In this document: positions 1 to 12,744 of the stretch, piece by piece
How the letters are laid out: each line of letters opens with the position of its first letter
How positions within the stretch are numbered: the stretch's first letter is position 1
Origin: Pyropia haitanensis
Taxonomy: Eukaryota; Rhodophyta; Bangiophyceae; Bangiales; Bangiaceae
Reading direction: 5' to 3'
Assembly (NCBI GenBank): GCA_008729055.1
Contig: SDUX01000005.1
Location: forward strand, 3,557,062-3,621,061
DNA: 64,000 nt
Translations under genes and position numbers: made by a program
The notes under the pieces: generated by a model
The model's database searches: none
What the model saw: only the letters and a program-made list of their open reading frames with translations
What the model was told of the DNA's origin: nothing

Positions 1-699
1 GCCACTGCGGCGGCGGGGGCCGTGGCAGCGGCGATGGCGAGCGGTGGCGGCAGAGGCAGCTGACAAAGAAAGTCCGCGATTGACGGCAACAGGCAGGCGG
101 CGGCAGCCCGCTGGTGACGGCAGCCCGCTGGCGGCGGCCGGCAGCAACGGCGGCGGCGGCAGCGGCAGCCGGGCGGCAGCAACCGGTGGGGGCGGCAGCG
201 GTGAGGGCGGCGGCCGGGGCAACAGCCCGGGAGGCAGGCGGCCGGCGGCCGGTCAGGCAGGCGGCCGGCGGCGGCAGCCCGCCAGCGGCGGCAGCATGCC
301 GGCGACGGTAGCCGGCGGCAGCGGCGGCGGCCGGGGGCCGGACCGGCGGCCGGCCGGCGGGGGCGGCCGCCCCCGGCCAGGGCGGCGACCGGCGGCGGCG
401 GTGGTGGCGGCAGCGGCAGCCGCGACGGCGCCCAACCGGCGGATGCGCCGGCGGCGGCCGCGGGGGCGGCGGCCGGGGGGGCAGCCCGGGCGGCAGGCGG
501 GCGGCAGGCGGCCAGGCAAGCGGCCGGCGGCCGGCAGCAGCGGCGGCGGCGGCAGCGGCAGCCGGGGCGGCAGCAGCACGCAGCCGCGGCGGCCACGGCT
601 GCGGCGGAGGCGGGCGGCGGCCGGGGCGGCGACGACGGTGGCGGGGGCGGCGGCGGCGGCGGTGGCGACGCGCGGCCGCGGCTGCCCGCCGCGGCAGCC

Positions 700-730
<31 letters not shown>

Positions 731-1777
731 GTAACGGGCGGCGGGCGGCCGAGGGGGCGGCGGCGGCGGTGGCGGCGGCGATAGCGGCGGGCGGCGGCGG
801 CGGCGGCAGCCGCGGCGGCGGCCGCGGCAGCCCGCCGCGGTGGCCGCGGTCCCCGGCCGCGGCAGCCGCGGCGGCCACGGCGGCAGCGGTGGCGAGCGGC
901 CGCGGCCGCCCGCCGCGGCAGCCGCGGCGGCGGCGGCGGCGGCGGCGGCGGGCGGCGGGCGGCGGGTGGCCACGGGGGCGGCGGCGGCGGCGGTGGCGCC
1001 GGGCGGCCGCGGCCGTCCGCCGCGGCAGCCGCGGCGGCCGCGGCGGTGGCGGTGGCGGGCGGCGGCGGTGGCGGGCGGCGGGCGGCGGGCGGCGGGCGGC
1101 GGGCGGCCGCGGGGGCGGCGGCGGCGGCGGTGGCGCCGGGCGGCCGCGGCCGTCCGCCGCGGCAGCCGCGGCGGCCGCGGCGGTGGCGGTGGCGGGCGGC
1201 GGCGGTGGCGGGCGGCGGGCGGCGGGCGGCCGCGGGGGCGGCGGCGGCGGCGGTGGCTGCAAGCGGCCGCGGCCGCCCGCCGCGGCAGCCGCGGCGGCCA
1301 CGGCGGCGGTGGCGGCAGGCGGCGGCGGGGGCGACGACGGCGGTGGCGGGGGAGGCGGCGGCGGTGGCGCCGGGCGGCCACGGCCGGCCGCCGCGGCAGC
1401 CGCGGCGGCCGCGGCGGCGGTGGTGGCGGGCGGCGGCGTGAGCGGCGACGGCCACGGCCTGGGCCGCAGCCGCGGTGGCGCCGCCGGCGGCGGCCACGGC
1501 GGCGGCGGTGGCGGGCGGCCGCGGCCGCCCGCCGCGGCAGCGGCGGCGGCCGCGGCGGCGGCGGTGGCGGGCGGCGGCGGGGGCGGCGACGGCCGCGGCC
1601 GGGGCGGCGGCGGCGGTGGCGGTGGACGGCCGCGGCCGCCCGCCGCGGCAGCCGCGGCGGCGGCGGCGGCGGCGGCGGCGGGCGGCGGCGGCAGGGACGG
1701 GGGCGGGGACGGCGGCAGCCGGCGGCTGCCGGTGGGGGTGGTGGCGGGTACGCCACCTGGCGCGCGGGCGGCGGGCA
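1..1777. repeat. GGC/GCC low-complexity array with a recurring core
   Basis: Almost pure G+C built from GGC, GCC and CGG triplets, so several frames stay open on both strands without meaning. A core of about 33 bases, starting CGGCCGCGGCCGYCCGCC and followed by CGCGGCAGCCGCGG, recurs near 666, 897, 1002, 1139, 1264, 1371, 1515 and 1627, spaced irregularly by about 105-142 bases. I see no recognisable protein domain in any frame, and the predicted peptides are Ala, Gly or Arg/Pro runs. It ends abruptly at about 1777 where ordinary base composition starts. Confidence 0.8.
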
Positions 1778-1798
1778 CACCCAGTTAAGGGGCGACAT
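1778..1798 (+). other. Candidate left boundary of DKGG transposon copy 1
   Basis: The sequence CACCCAGTTAAGGGGCG sits exactly where the GC-rich array stops. Nearly the same string (CACCCCAAGTTAAGGGCG) occurs at 12484-12501, at the same kind of boundary upstream of the second homologous transposase gene. This suggests an element end, for example a terminal inverted repeat. I could not find the inverted partner on the right side of either copy, so this is inference. Confidence 0.35.
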
Positions 1799-2013
1799 GG
1801 CGTTTTTCATTACAGTTGCCACGTTTTGGCTTTTGACCAAATAATTGACTCTCAGTCGCTCACGCGTCGTCCCAGACTGTGCGCTCTGTGCACCTCCCCG
1901 ACTGTCCTCCTCGCACACAGTGTACCCAGACTTGCCACCTACACCCCCTACGACCTTACCCAGCCTACAGGGAGTCAACCTGATTGCACCGGTGTTCCCG
2001 GTAGCGAAGGAGG

Positions 2014-4957
2014 ATGCCGCAGCAGTCAATCCGAGGCAATCAGGGACTGGCCGATCCCTGGTACGTACTCGGCGCTGCTGTTAACATGTGTGTGTATGCG
2101 TTGTCTTTTTGTGTGGAAGGCACGATCTGGCACAGCTCGACGAGCTGACCATTCCTGTCTATTTTGTGCCTGGGTTTTCTATGCTCCATTTTCGCTGTGG
2201 CGCCTTCCTTGCTTCCGCTTGACTTGGCTGTGGGTGACGGGCTTCAGTGATGATGCGTCGGCCCTTGTCAAAAAAGCTTTTGATGAGAAGCCTCTTGCGT
2301 TTGTCTGCACGCAGTGCGCCTCCCCGCTTGTACAGGTCAGCGTGCAGGGCAGGCGGTGGCGAGATGCTGTGCTGGCGGGGGTCATCTGTCGCGCTGCGGC
2401 CGTCACCCTCGTCCGTCTCGTCGACGTGCGCAAGCGGAGCGTAGCCGTGTCTGCGGACGCCCGGGGGACACCCCGCGGGCTGTGCGCGAAGTGCTTCATG
2501 CGAAACCGCAGGCGAGACGTTGCTGAACATGCGGACCAGCGCGCCCGCCTGTCAGGGCCCGTCGGTGGGCCTCCACTGCCTGTGGGGCCACGCGGGACGG
2601 AGCCCACCACGCCTCCCGAGTCCTTGACCGTAGCAGAGCCCCTCCGAGACTTCGTCCGTCTGTCTGGCTTTGGGGTGGCTCCCGTCGGTTTAGAAACTTG
2701 TCCAGTGAGTGGGCTAAACGTGGCACCGAGTCCAAGTCAAGCGATTGCCTTCATCCTCAAGTCGTATGCGAGCATGGAGGGCACCTGCGTGGAGCAAGTG
2801 GAGGCTCTTCTCGCTCTACACCTGACGACGACGAGCCCCGACAGTTTTAACGTATCATACAAAGGTAGCCGCCGGCTGTACTTACGCATTACGGAGCCGC
2901 TAAAGAAAGTGGTTGGGGTCCGCCAGAACCAGCGCCGGGCTGCCAAGGTGGCCAAGGTGGTCGCCAGGCTCATCCATCAAGACCCGAGCCTGGTGCTGAC
3001 AGCGCTGGCAGATATCCTCGGGCGGGCCAGCCTGGGCGGGGGGGGGGCTGTCGCTCCGGCTGCAGTCGCCCATGGGGAGCTGCCAGTGCGTTTGCAGACC
3101 CAGTTTATCCTCGACAATTGTGTCAGTGGTACACTGTGGCAGCGGTTTCGGTTGCTCCTCGGCGGGCCCGCGAGTGGATTGGTCAGCCGGGAGCGTGTGC
3201 GGGAGGACCGCCGGCTGGCTGCGGCAGAGCCGCGGAACGCGGTTGGGTGTAACGGGCAAGGTGCGTACTTGCTGAACCTGTTCGCCGCCCTGCAGTCCCT
3301 CGTGGACGACCTCCAAGACACCAATCAATTTTTAGAGCGGTGTACAAGGGATGGCCGAGGGCATGACGTGCCGCAAGTCTCCCCGTTTCTCGGACGAGAC
3401 TCAGCCGCCGAGGTGCACGCGGCGACCGTCGCGGACGTCCAAGTCTGCTTTGGGTTGGACAAGGGCGGGTTGCTAAGCTCTTGTAAAGCTGTTGTATCCT
3501 GTGCCAATCAAGAGCGCCCCTGCAGCCGCGGGAACACTATACTTTATGGTGTTTTTCCTTGTGCGAGCGACGACCACGCGGCGCTGGCAAAGATGGCGGA
3601 CGTTTACATGCCAGATATTGACGGTCTGCGATTGGCGGGCCTGCATGTGAACGGCCTCCGGCGAGCGGTGAGGCGGATATTGACGGGTGACTACAGCTTC
3701 CTGATCGCCTGGTGCGGTCACCTGGGTGCCAGCAGCCGCATGCCCTGCCTTTGGTGTACAGCCATGCGCCGTCGCACGGCGACCAATGGGGAGCTCGTCG
3801 ACAAGTACGGAGATATGCAGGCTGGCAGCAGAGCGGGTGGCGCGCTGCGGACGGGCGAACAGTTTGCCAAGATGGCTGCAGCCTATGCGACAGGCAGTAA
3901 TGACACTCTCCTTGTGCGACTGGCACTCGAGCAGCACCTGTCTATTGAGCGCCGCCCCCTCATGGTCCCCCCCGACCATTTCTCCCCAATGCCGCTGCAT
4001 CTGACCTGAGGCATCACTGTCTGGCTGCTTCAATTAAGCGCTGAAGCCGTTTACTTCCACAACGCTTTGGAGCAAGGGCGGGCGTACGTGGGCGCGCTGG
4101 CCACTCTACTCGGGCAGTCGATGGGTGTCAGCCCCGCGCCATACTTTGGCGGCGCTTTTGAAGGACGGCAGTGCCAACGTATCGCGCGTCGGATGGGCAT
4201 GGTGAGCACGCTGATGGCTCGATACGTACCTGAGGCGGAAGCCGCGGCATTTTCGGCCGCATGCAGCACCTGGCGCGAAATTCTCCCCGTTCTGACCCGT
4301 GTGCACGCCAGCTCCCTAGCAGAGGTGGGTGCATTCCGCCGGCACACAGCCAGCTTTGTGGACGGCCTGCTGGGTGCCTTTCCGTGGTCATCGGTCACCC
4401 CCAAGCTACACACTCTGTGCTGTCACGCTCCAGACTTTTTGAATCGCTTCGGTAGTCTGGGGCGTTACAGTGAGCAAGGGTTGGAGGCTTGGCATGGCCA
4501 CTTTAACTACACCGCCGTCCATCACCCGGCCGGCACGTTTTTGGAGAGCTGCCGGTCGTACGTCACCCGGTCGGCCATGTCTCGGGCACCCGGAAATGAG
4601 GCCTACAACCGGGGAAAGAGACGGGCGCCAGCGACGGCAGGGCCAGGGGTGCGCGCCGCCAAGCGGGTGGACGACAAGCGGACAACTGCTGGGAAGGCGC
4701 TGGCGGGTGTACCGCGCCTGATGGCTGACTCCTGTGCCCAGAAAAAGCAAGCCGACGCCGAGAAGTGGGCGCGTGACATGCTGGCTGAGGCCGTCACCAA
4801 AATTGAGGCCTATCGACGGAGGGTCCCCGCGGCGAGCCCTCGCGTGGCCAGCACGGACGCTGCCGACGAGGCGTTCACGGCCGCGGATATCTATCGGGAG
4901 ATGCTTGAGGGAGACACAGCGAGCTTGATGGGCTTGCTGGATGATTACTCTGGTTAA
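2014..4957 (+). pseudogene. DKGG-family DDE-like transposase, copy 1 (one in-frame TGA)
   Basis: Probable transposase of an uncharacterised DNA-transposon family. The proposed structure is exon 1 at 2014-2060, intron 2061-2247 (GTACGT...TTCAG) and exon 2 at 2248-4957; the start and splice are inferred from the second copy at 12745. Visible motifs are CFGLDKGG near 3450-3470, then GDYSFL followed by GHLGASSRMPCLWC near 3690-3760. A C-terminal segment near 4405-4500 contains HTLCCHAPDFLNRFG and YSEQGLEAWH, a likely site for the last acidic catalytic residue. Similar DKGG...PCLWC proteins are known in animals as unannotated transposase-like genes (family knowledge, from memory). A TGA at 4007-4009 interrupts the frame; the protein continues without shift to 4957. 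Family assignment is uncertain, but homology to copy 2 is clear. Confidence 0.7.
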
Positions 4958-7018
4958 AGATGCACATCTGTGAGTGTGTCGTCGATAGGTGCGCGGACGG
5001 CACTCGCCGCAGGGCTGCACCACTCGCCTTTGGCCGCACCAGTCTTGATTGCCGACCTCTGAGTGTACACGGCACTGCGGCGTGCCCGTGGGCAGGCAAA
5101 TCTTTGAGCCCTGGGCCCTGGCATCACCAGCCGCCGGAGACGGGCAGCTGTGCCGGCCGTGTCCTTGCCCGAGTGGGCCGCGCCCGAGAGCGCCCGACGC
5201 CAGTCTGGGGCCCACGCTCAGATAAGGGCCTCGCCCTGAGCATCCAGACCCCGTGCAACCCATGCGGGCCTGCACGCGTGGGGCGCGCGGACGCCGAAGG
5301 CCGTCCGCGGAAAGCACACGTGGGATGGCAGGGTATGACGGACCGCGCCTGACCGACTCCCCGCTCGAGGCTGCGCGATTGCTGCAAGTCGGTGATGGCC
5401 GACCGGGCCCGACAACGACCAAGCATCCTTCAGATGTCGGACAAGAACCCAGCCCGCGCTCCACTCTCGGGTCAAATTCAAGTGAGCGGATCACGCCTGG
5501 ATGCCCGATTGAAGGGGGTACAGCGTGCCACGCATCAGAAGTGCGGAGGGCCGCGCCAATGCTTGTGTGATGTTCTGACAGATCGTCCGTAAGCCAACCA
5601 CAGCGCTCTGAACAGGACAGGCTTTCACAGGCGTCCAATATGGGCCTCGATGCGAGCTCGAAAGCCGCATGTCGCCCGAGAGGGGGTCTAACTGGGTGTG
5701 CGGGGCCGCCACCAGGCAACGGTAGCCCGCGCTGGTGCGACGCTGCGGCATCCACCCTGTCACACCTCCCACATCACATGTCCGTGTGAAGCGCCGCATG
5801 TGTGACATGCGCGTGCACATCCGCAATTTTGGGCACAACATCGCACATGTGTGATGCACCAGCGGGGGGGAGCGTAACAAGCTCCGGCGTTACAGGGGGA
5901 GCTCCCCCCGTCGGTTGCTCCCCGTACTGGACAAATGCACTCCGCTATGGAGTTGGAACCTGACATGTACTCGTTTCTGTAGAGATCGAGGTGGATCTGG
6001 GGAGCTGGAGGAGATCGTCGGCACCCCTCCAGGCATGCTGGAATGGGCTGTCGGGAATGTATTGGGTGTAACTAGTTTCCAAATAGACCCCCTCCCACAG
6101 TGTGGGGGAGAGCACCCACGACGGTTTAGTAGCCCACCTACACGACGGATCCGTTGTGGGTCCAGATTCTTTGACGTACTACATGGGTCCGACAGTCGTA
6201 CAGAACATGGCCACATGAAACAACAATTGCGGAAGGGTCGAGCGAAACGATAAGTCCCCTCTTGTAGTTGTGGGTGGCACAATTTCGTTCTCGATGTAAA
6301 TTTCTGAATGGGCGGTCCGTTTGTGAGAATGCGTCACTATCAGCCCCCCTTCTGATGTGGGGTCTGATGTGGGGGGGGCTATTTTAATGGTATTGCCTCA
6401 AATGGTTCGACATGAAGCATTGTCCTTGTGGCTGCAAATCTTTAGATGACTAATTGTACGTGCACATGACGAGGATGGCGTCACTGTACGAAGACGGCGT
6501 CAACCTCGTCGCTCGTTTCGACCAACCTTGTCAACCCTGCACCCTCGAGGTGTGTGCCGCGCGGCAGAGCGGCCCTCTTCGAGCCCGGAATCACGCGACA
6601 GAGCCGCCCCGTCCCGCCGCCTGCTGCCGCTGCCGCAGACGCCCCCCCCGCGGCGCACAACCTTGTTGCGGACGCGCCCTCCGCCCCCCTCCCCCTCGCG
6701 CCACCCGCTGGGATTGCCCCTCGGCGCCGCACGGCGCCCTCACCCCCAGGGTCAAAAGGAGACCCCCCCCGCCCCGGGCGCATACTCTTGTGCGGCCACC
6801 GACGCGGCCACCCCCGAGCCGGCTGCGACTACCCACCCCCTTCATCTTGCACGGCGGGGGCCACACCCCACCTGCCCCCAAAGGCATCCTCCGCTGCCGC
6901 TGCCGCTGCCGCCTCTGTCCTTCCTGCCGCCGCCGTCGCCTCTGTGGACAGGCGCCGCCCGTCTGACGCCTGCTCCCGACCACCTTTCCGACCGCTCGCC
7001 GCGCCGTCGCGCGGCGCC
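4958..7018. other. Intergenic region, no supported gene
   Basis: This holds the 3' flank of the transposon and the upstream region of the RBR gene. Base composition drops to near balanced at about 5900-6460. A direct repeat of TCTGATGTGGGG occurs twice near 6350-6372. Long open frames on the minus strand (for example 4406-5755) oppose the transposase and show no domain. From about 6530 the sequence becomes Pro/Ala-coding in two plus frames and leads into the RBR gene, probably as 5' UTR or an unrecognised upstream exon. Confidence 0.6.
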
Positions 7019-8367
7019 ATGGCCGCGGACGAGACCGCGGCGGTCGGGGAGCCCCCCACCTTCGCCGGGGAACGCCCCTTCCCCTCTGGGGACACCCTTC
7101 CCCTTACTGACCGGGATCTCCCACTCCCCGACGCCGGGGAGCCCCCCCCCCCCCCGAGTGCCCCATCTGCTTGGCGGAACTCCCCTTCCCCGACCGCACC
7201 GCCGGCCCGTCGGGGTGTGCCCACCGGGCGTGCCGTCCGTGCGTGCGGGCCTACTGGTCTTGGTCCATTACCACTGGCGGGGTGGGGTGGCCCCGCTGCT
7301 GGGCGCCGGGCTGCCCCGTCGTGGCCGCCGCCGCTGACGTGGCGGCCGCCGTGGATCCCGCCGTCGCCCGGCGGGGGGCCTACCTCCGCACCCGTCGCCC
7401 GGCACGGACGCTGCGGGGGGACCGCCTATGGTGCTCCGCGGAGGGGTGCTGGGAGGCGCTCCCGCCGCCCGCGGCGGCGGCTGCGCCCGAGGCGCCGGCG
7501 GTGGTGGTCGACATGGCGGGGGTGACGGGGGAGGGGGGGATAGGGAGGGGGAGCGCCGCCCCGGCCGAGGCGCCGGCTGTGGTGGTGGCGGCGGCGGGGG
7601 TGGCGGGGGCGGCCGCGGAAGCCTCGGCTGTACCGCGGGCGGCGGCGCCGGCGGCTGCGGCGGCATCACAACCGCCCCCCCCCCCTGCACCGTCCACCTC
7701 TCCCCACGAAGTGGCGTGCCCACGCTGCCCCGCCCGCACTTGCGCCCGCTGCGGAGCGGCCGCTCACGGCGGGGAGTGCGGGGTTCCCCTCCTCCGCCCC
7801 GCCGACGAGGCGGCCTATGCCGCCTGGGCGACGGGCCGCGCTGGCGGATGCCCCAGCTGCGGAGCCCCCGCGGTGCGGGAGGGGGGCTGCGACCGCGTCA
7901 CCTGTGGCTGGTGCGGGCGGGCGTACGGGTGGGCGCCGTATGCGTCGGCGGAGGACGTCCGCGCCGCGGCGGCGGCGGCGGCAGCGGCGGCAGCGGCGGC
8001 GGCGGCGGCCGGAACTGACAGACGGGCGGCGGCGGCGGTGAGGGGCGGCGGCTGGGGGGCCGACCTTGGGCAGGGCCTGCACCTGCCCGTGCTCTATGTG
8101 GGCATCTTTTTCTTCTCTTGGGGTGCCGGCTTTGGGGGCTTTCCCGCCAGCATGTTCTTCTCCCGCGATTGCCCATGGTTGCTGCGCCTCATCCTGTTGG
8201 TGTTTGTGGTCTTTGGGGGGACCTCCTTTGTCTTTGGTGCCGCCTGCCTCGCCTTTGTCGCCGCTTCGTGGGCCGTGTCCGTGGGGCGGGCGGTGAGGGG
8301 GGTGCTCCGGCGGCGGCGAGACCGCCACCCGTGGACAGCGGTGGGAGCGGAGGGGCGGGCGCTGTAG
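7019..8367 (+). CDS. RBR-type (RING-IBR-RING) E3 ubiquitin ligase with C-terminal membrane segments
   Basis: RBR ligases take ubiquitin from an E2 onto a RING2 cysteine and then pass it to substrate. RING1 starts ECPICLAEL at 7156, followed by GCAHRACRPC and RCWAPGC. The IBR half-sites are WCSAEGC (about 7427-7450) and ACPRC...CARCGAAAHGGEC (about 7710-7785), separated by an Ala/Pro/Val insertion of roughly 85 residues. RING2 reads CPSCGAPAVREGGCDRVTC (about 7849-7905); the Cys of GGCDR is the expected catalytic residue. A poly-Ala run then precedes two hydrophobic segments at about 8080-8290, so the protein is probably membrane-anchored like RNF144/RNF19. The only good ATG (7019, GCGCCATGG context) is out of frame with RING1 across a run of 14 C at 7142-7155. 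An assembly length error or a real break is possible. Confidence 0.8.
7142..7155 (+). other. C14 homopolymer that breaks the RBR reading frame
   Basis: Fourteen C in a row lie between the frame opened by the ATG at 7019 and the frame that encodes RING1 from 7156. One additional C (or two fewer) would join them. Proline codons are CCN, so the run itself encodes poly-Pro in the upstream frame. A sequencing length error is the simplest explanation. Confidence 0.7.
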
Positions 8368-8399
8368 GAGAGGGACGCAACAGCCTGACGGCGTCTTTT

Positions 8400-10483
<2,084 letters not shown>

Positions 10484-11019
10484 GCGTCGGTCCGTGTGGC
10501 TGCTTGACCAACCAGGGGTGGCGGCGGTGGCGGCGGCAGTGGCGGCGGCTGTGGTAGTAGCACCGGTGAGGGGGGCGGCGTCCGTGACAGCAATGGCACT
10601 GGCCGCGACGGCGGATGCCCATTGCCTTGCCGCCCCTCACCCCTCATCCGCCGTCGTCTCCCACCATTGCCAACGGCACTCCTCCCCCCCGCCGGCCTCG
10701 CCCGCCCCGCGCACCCCCCGCCTAGGGCGCACGGCGGCAGCACCATGGGGCCGGCTGTCTGGGCCTCAAGCCGGCGGCTCCGCCACGGAAAGCCGCCGCC
10801 GCCGCCGCCGCGGACCGCCGGCCGGCCGGCCGCCCCCGCCACCGTGCGTCCGCCCCGGTGGCCACCGCCGCCGCGGCGGCGGCGACGGCGGCGCGCCGCC
10901 CGCGGTGGGGGGGATGTCGCCGCCGCCGCCCACGGGCAGCCCATCGGCGCGCCCCGCCACGAGCCGGCGGGGGGCGCCGCCAACGACGGCGCCGCCCGCG
11001 CGCACGGGGGGGGGAACGA

Positions 11020-11061
<42 letters not shown>

Positions 11062-11289
11062 TGCCGCCGCCGCCACCCCCACCGCCGCCACCCCCACCGC
11101 CGCCGCCGCCACCACCGCCGCGACCGCACCGCGGTGGGTGTACGCCCCCCCGCCACAGGTGGCGGCGGCTGCCGCGCCCGCCCACGCCCGCGGCGTCGGC
11201 GCGTCCCGCCGTCGACACGGAGCGCCCGCCGCCGCTGGCGTCGGCACCGCGTCGGCACGCGGCGTCGGCGCCGCCGCCCGCGCGTGTCG
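10484..11289. other. GC-rich low-complexity region, no confident gene
   Basis: GCC-rich sequence with a (GCC)n tract near 11020-11060. Several frames are open on both strands. I see no domain; parts may be introns or untranslated regions of the flanking minus-strand genes. Confidence 0.5.
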
Positions 11290-12486
11290 CTACTCGGGCA
11301 CGTACGGGTGCACGTCGAGGGGCTCCACCGTTGGCACGCCCGCCGCGTCCACGTGCAGCGCGTCGTAGCACGCTGCGGGAGGGGGGAAACAGGGGGGGGG
11401 GGACGCGCGGCCGCCGCCGCCGCCCCGTCGTGGCAACCAGCAGGCAAGACGGGCACACGGGCAGCAGCCCCGACCCGCCGCGACCACCCGCCGACCGCAG
11501 CGCGGGGCGAGCGCGCATCGGAGGAGAGCCGGTACGGCGACAGCACCAAGCGGGGACACACCACCACGGGGCGGACGGGCGCGTCAGTTCCCGGGGCTGC
11601 CGCCCACACACCGGCGGCGGGGGCGGCGTGGCGGCACGGCGCGGTCCCCCCCGACGCGGCCGCGCCGCCGCGCCGCGCCGCGCAGCGTGTGCGACAGCCG
11701 CCCCCCCCCACCCCCCCTCCAACGCCACCCCCCACCCAGCAGCGCCGGCAGCCGCTCCCACGCCAAGCCACACCAGCCACGGCGGCGGCGGCTCCTCCCC
11801 CCCCCCCCCAACCCGCACGCCACCCCGTTCGCCCCGTGCGTACCGCCGCAAAAACAGCACGCTCAGGGGCAGCGCCTCGGCCGGGACGGCCGACACCGTC
11901 ACGCGCCGCCCGTCGGCGGCGGCCGCGGCGGCGGCGGCGGCGGCGGCCAGCCACGGGCGGAGGCCGGCGGCGTCATCGTCGGCCGCCCGTGGCGGCGGCC
12001 CGACCGGGTAGGCGACGCCCTCGGCGATGAGCAGCCCCGTCTCGGGCGCCGCCCCCGCCGCCACCCCGTCGTCCACACCCGCGTCCGCGTCACGAACGGT
12101 GGCGGCCGTGGGGGCGGCCGCCGCAGCGGCGGCGGCGGCGGTGGTCTGACGGCGGGCGCTGTGGCCGGCGGCGGCACAGACGAGGACGTCGCACACCGCC
12201 GCGAGGAGGGACGCGACGCGCCGAGCAGCAGCGCCTCCACCGCCACCAACGGCGTCTGCGCGGCGTAGACGGCAATGTGTACAATGACGGGGGGGGGGGA
12301 CGGCCCCGCCGGCCGGCGGCACGCCTGCAGGCCCTGGCGCCAGCGGCCGCGGTGGGGGCGGCGCCACGGGAATAGCCGCCGCCGTCGCGGGCAGCCGCCG
12401 CCGCGGCGGGCCGCCGGCGGCCGGGCCGCCGAGGGTGGCCGGTGCCGGCCGCTTGGCGGGCGTCTGCCGCCGGGGTGCGCCGGCAC
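11290..12486 (-). CDS. Unrecognised minus-strand host gene, probably spliced
   Basis: Several stretches read like real protein on the minus strand. They are VIVHIAVYAAQTPLVAVEA (about 12280-12225), VASLLAAVCDVLVCAAAGHS (about 12210-12150), GLLIAEGVAYPVGPPPRAAD (about 12035-11970), AEALPLSVLFLRRY (about 11880-11840) and a last segment ALHVDAAGVPTVEPLDVHPY ending in TAG at about 11290. The last segment follows a good acceptor (pyrimidine tract then GCAG) near 11375, and GTACGC after LFLRR is a possible donor. Frames change between segments, so introns or indels must exist; I could not make the phases agree. I do not assign a function. The 5' end is only a few bases from the DKGG element boundary at 12484. 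Confidence 0.4.
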
Positions 12487-12501
12487 CCCAAGTTAAGGGC
12501 G
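12484..12501 (+). other. Candidate left boundary of DKGG transposon copy 2
   Basis: CACCCCAAGTTAAGGGCG matches the boundary string at 1778-1794 and again separates a GC-rich host-like block from lower-GC transposon leader sequence. The following bases also share a loose CA.CTGGC/CATGGC. It is inferred to be an element terminus. Confidence 0.35.
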
Positions 12502-12744
12502 GTCACCTGGCTTGAAAGTTGGGACAACACGTGGAGGTCCTACTGTAATTGTTCTGCTTTTGTACGACTCATATCCAATCTTTTGACGCTTCTCCGTCAC
12601 TCGCACGCCCCCGCGCCGCCGCACGGGAACGTCACCCCACCGGGTGTCGAGAGGCATCTCCTGCCGTGCGTCCCCCCCCAATACCTGTATCGAAGCTTCT
12701 GTACCCCTTCCTTCCCTCCCCCACGTCTCTGCCGGCTCACCGTG

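Noticed and set aside
253..1497. Long minus-strand open frame (414 codons) in the GGC array
   Set aside because: Open frames on both strands follow from the near absence of A and T; the peptide is Ala/Arg/Pro repeats with no domain.
4406..5755. Minus-strand open frame of 449 codons
   Set aside because: It lies antisense to the end of the DKGG transposase and shows no domain or sensible composition.
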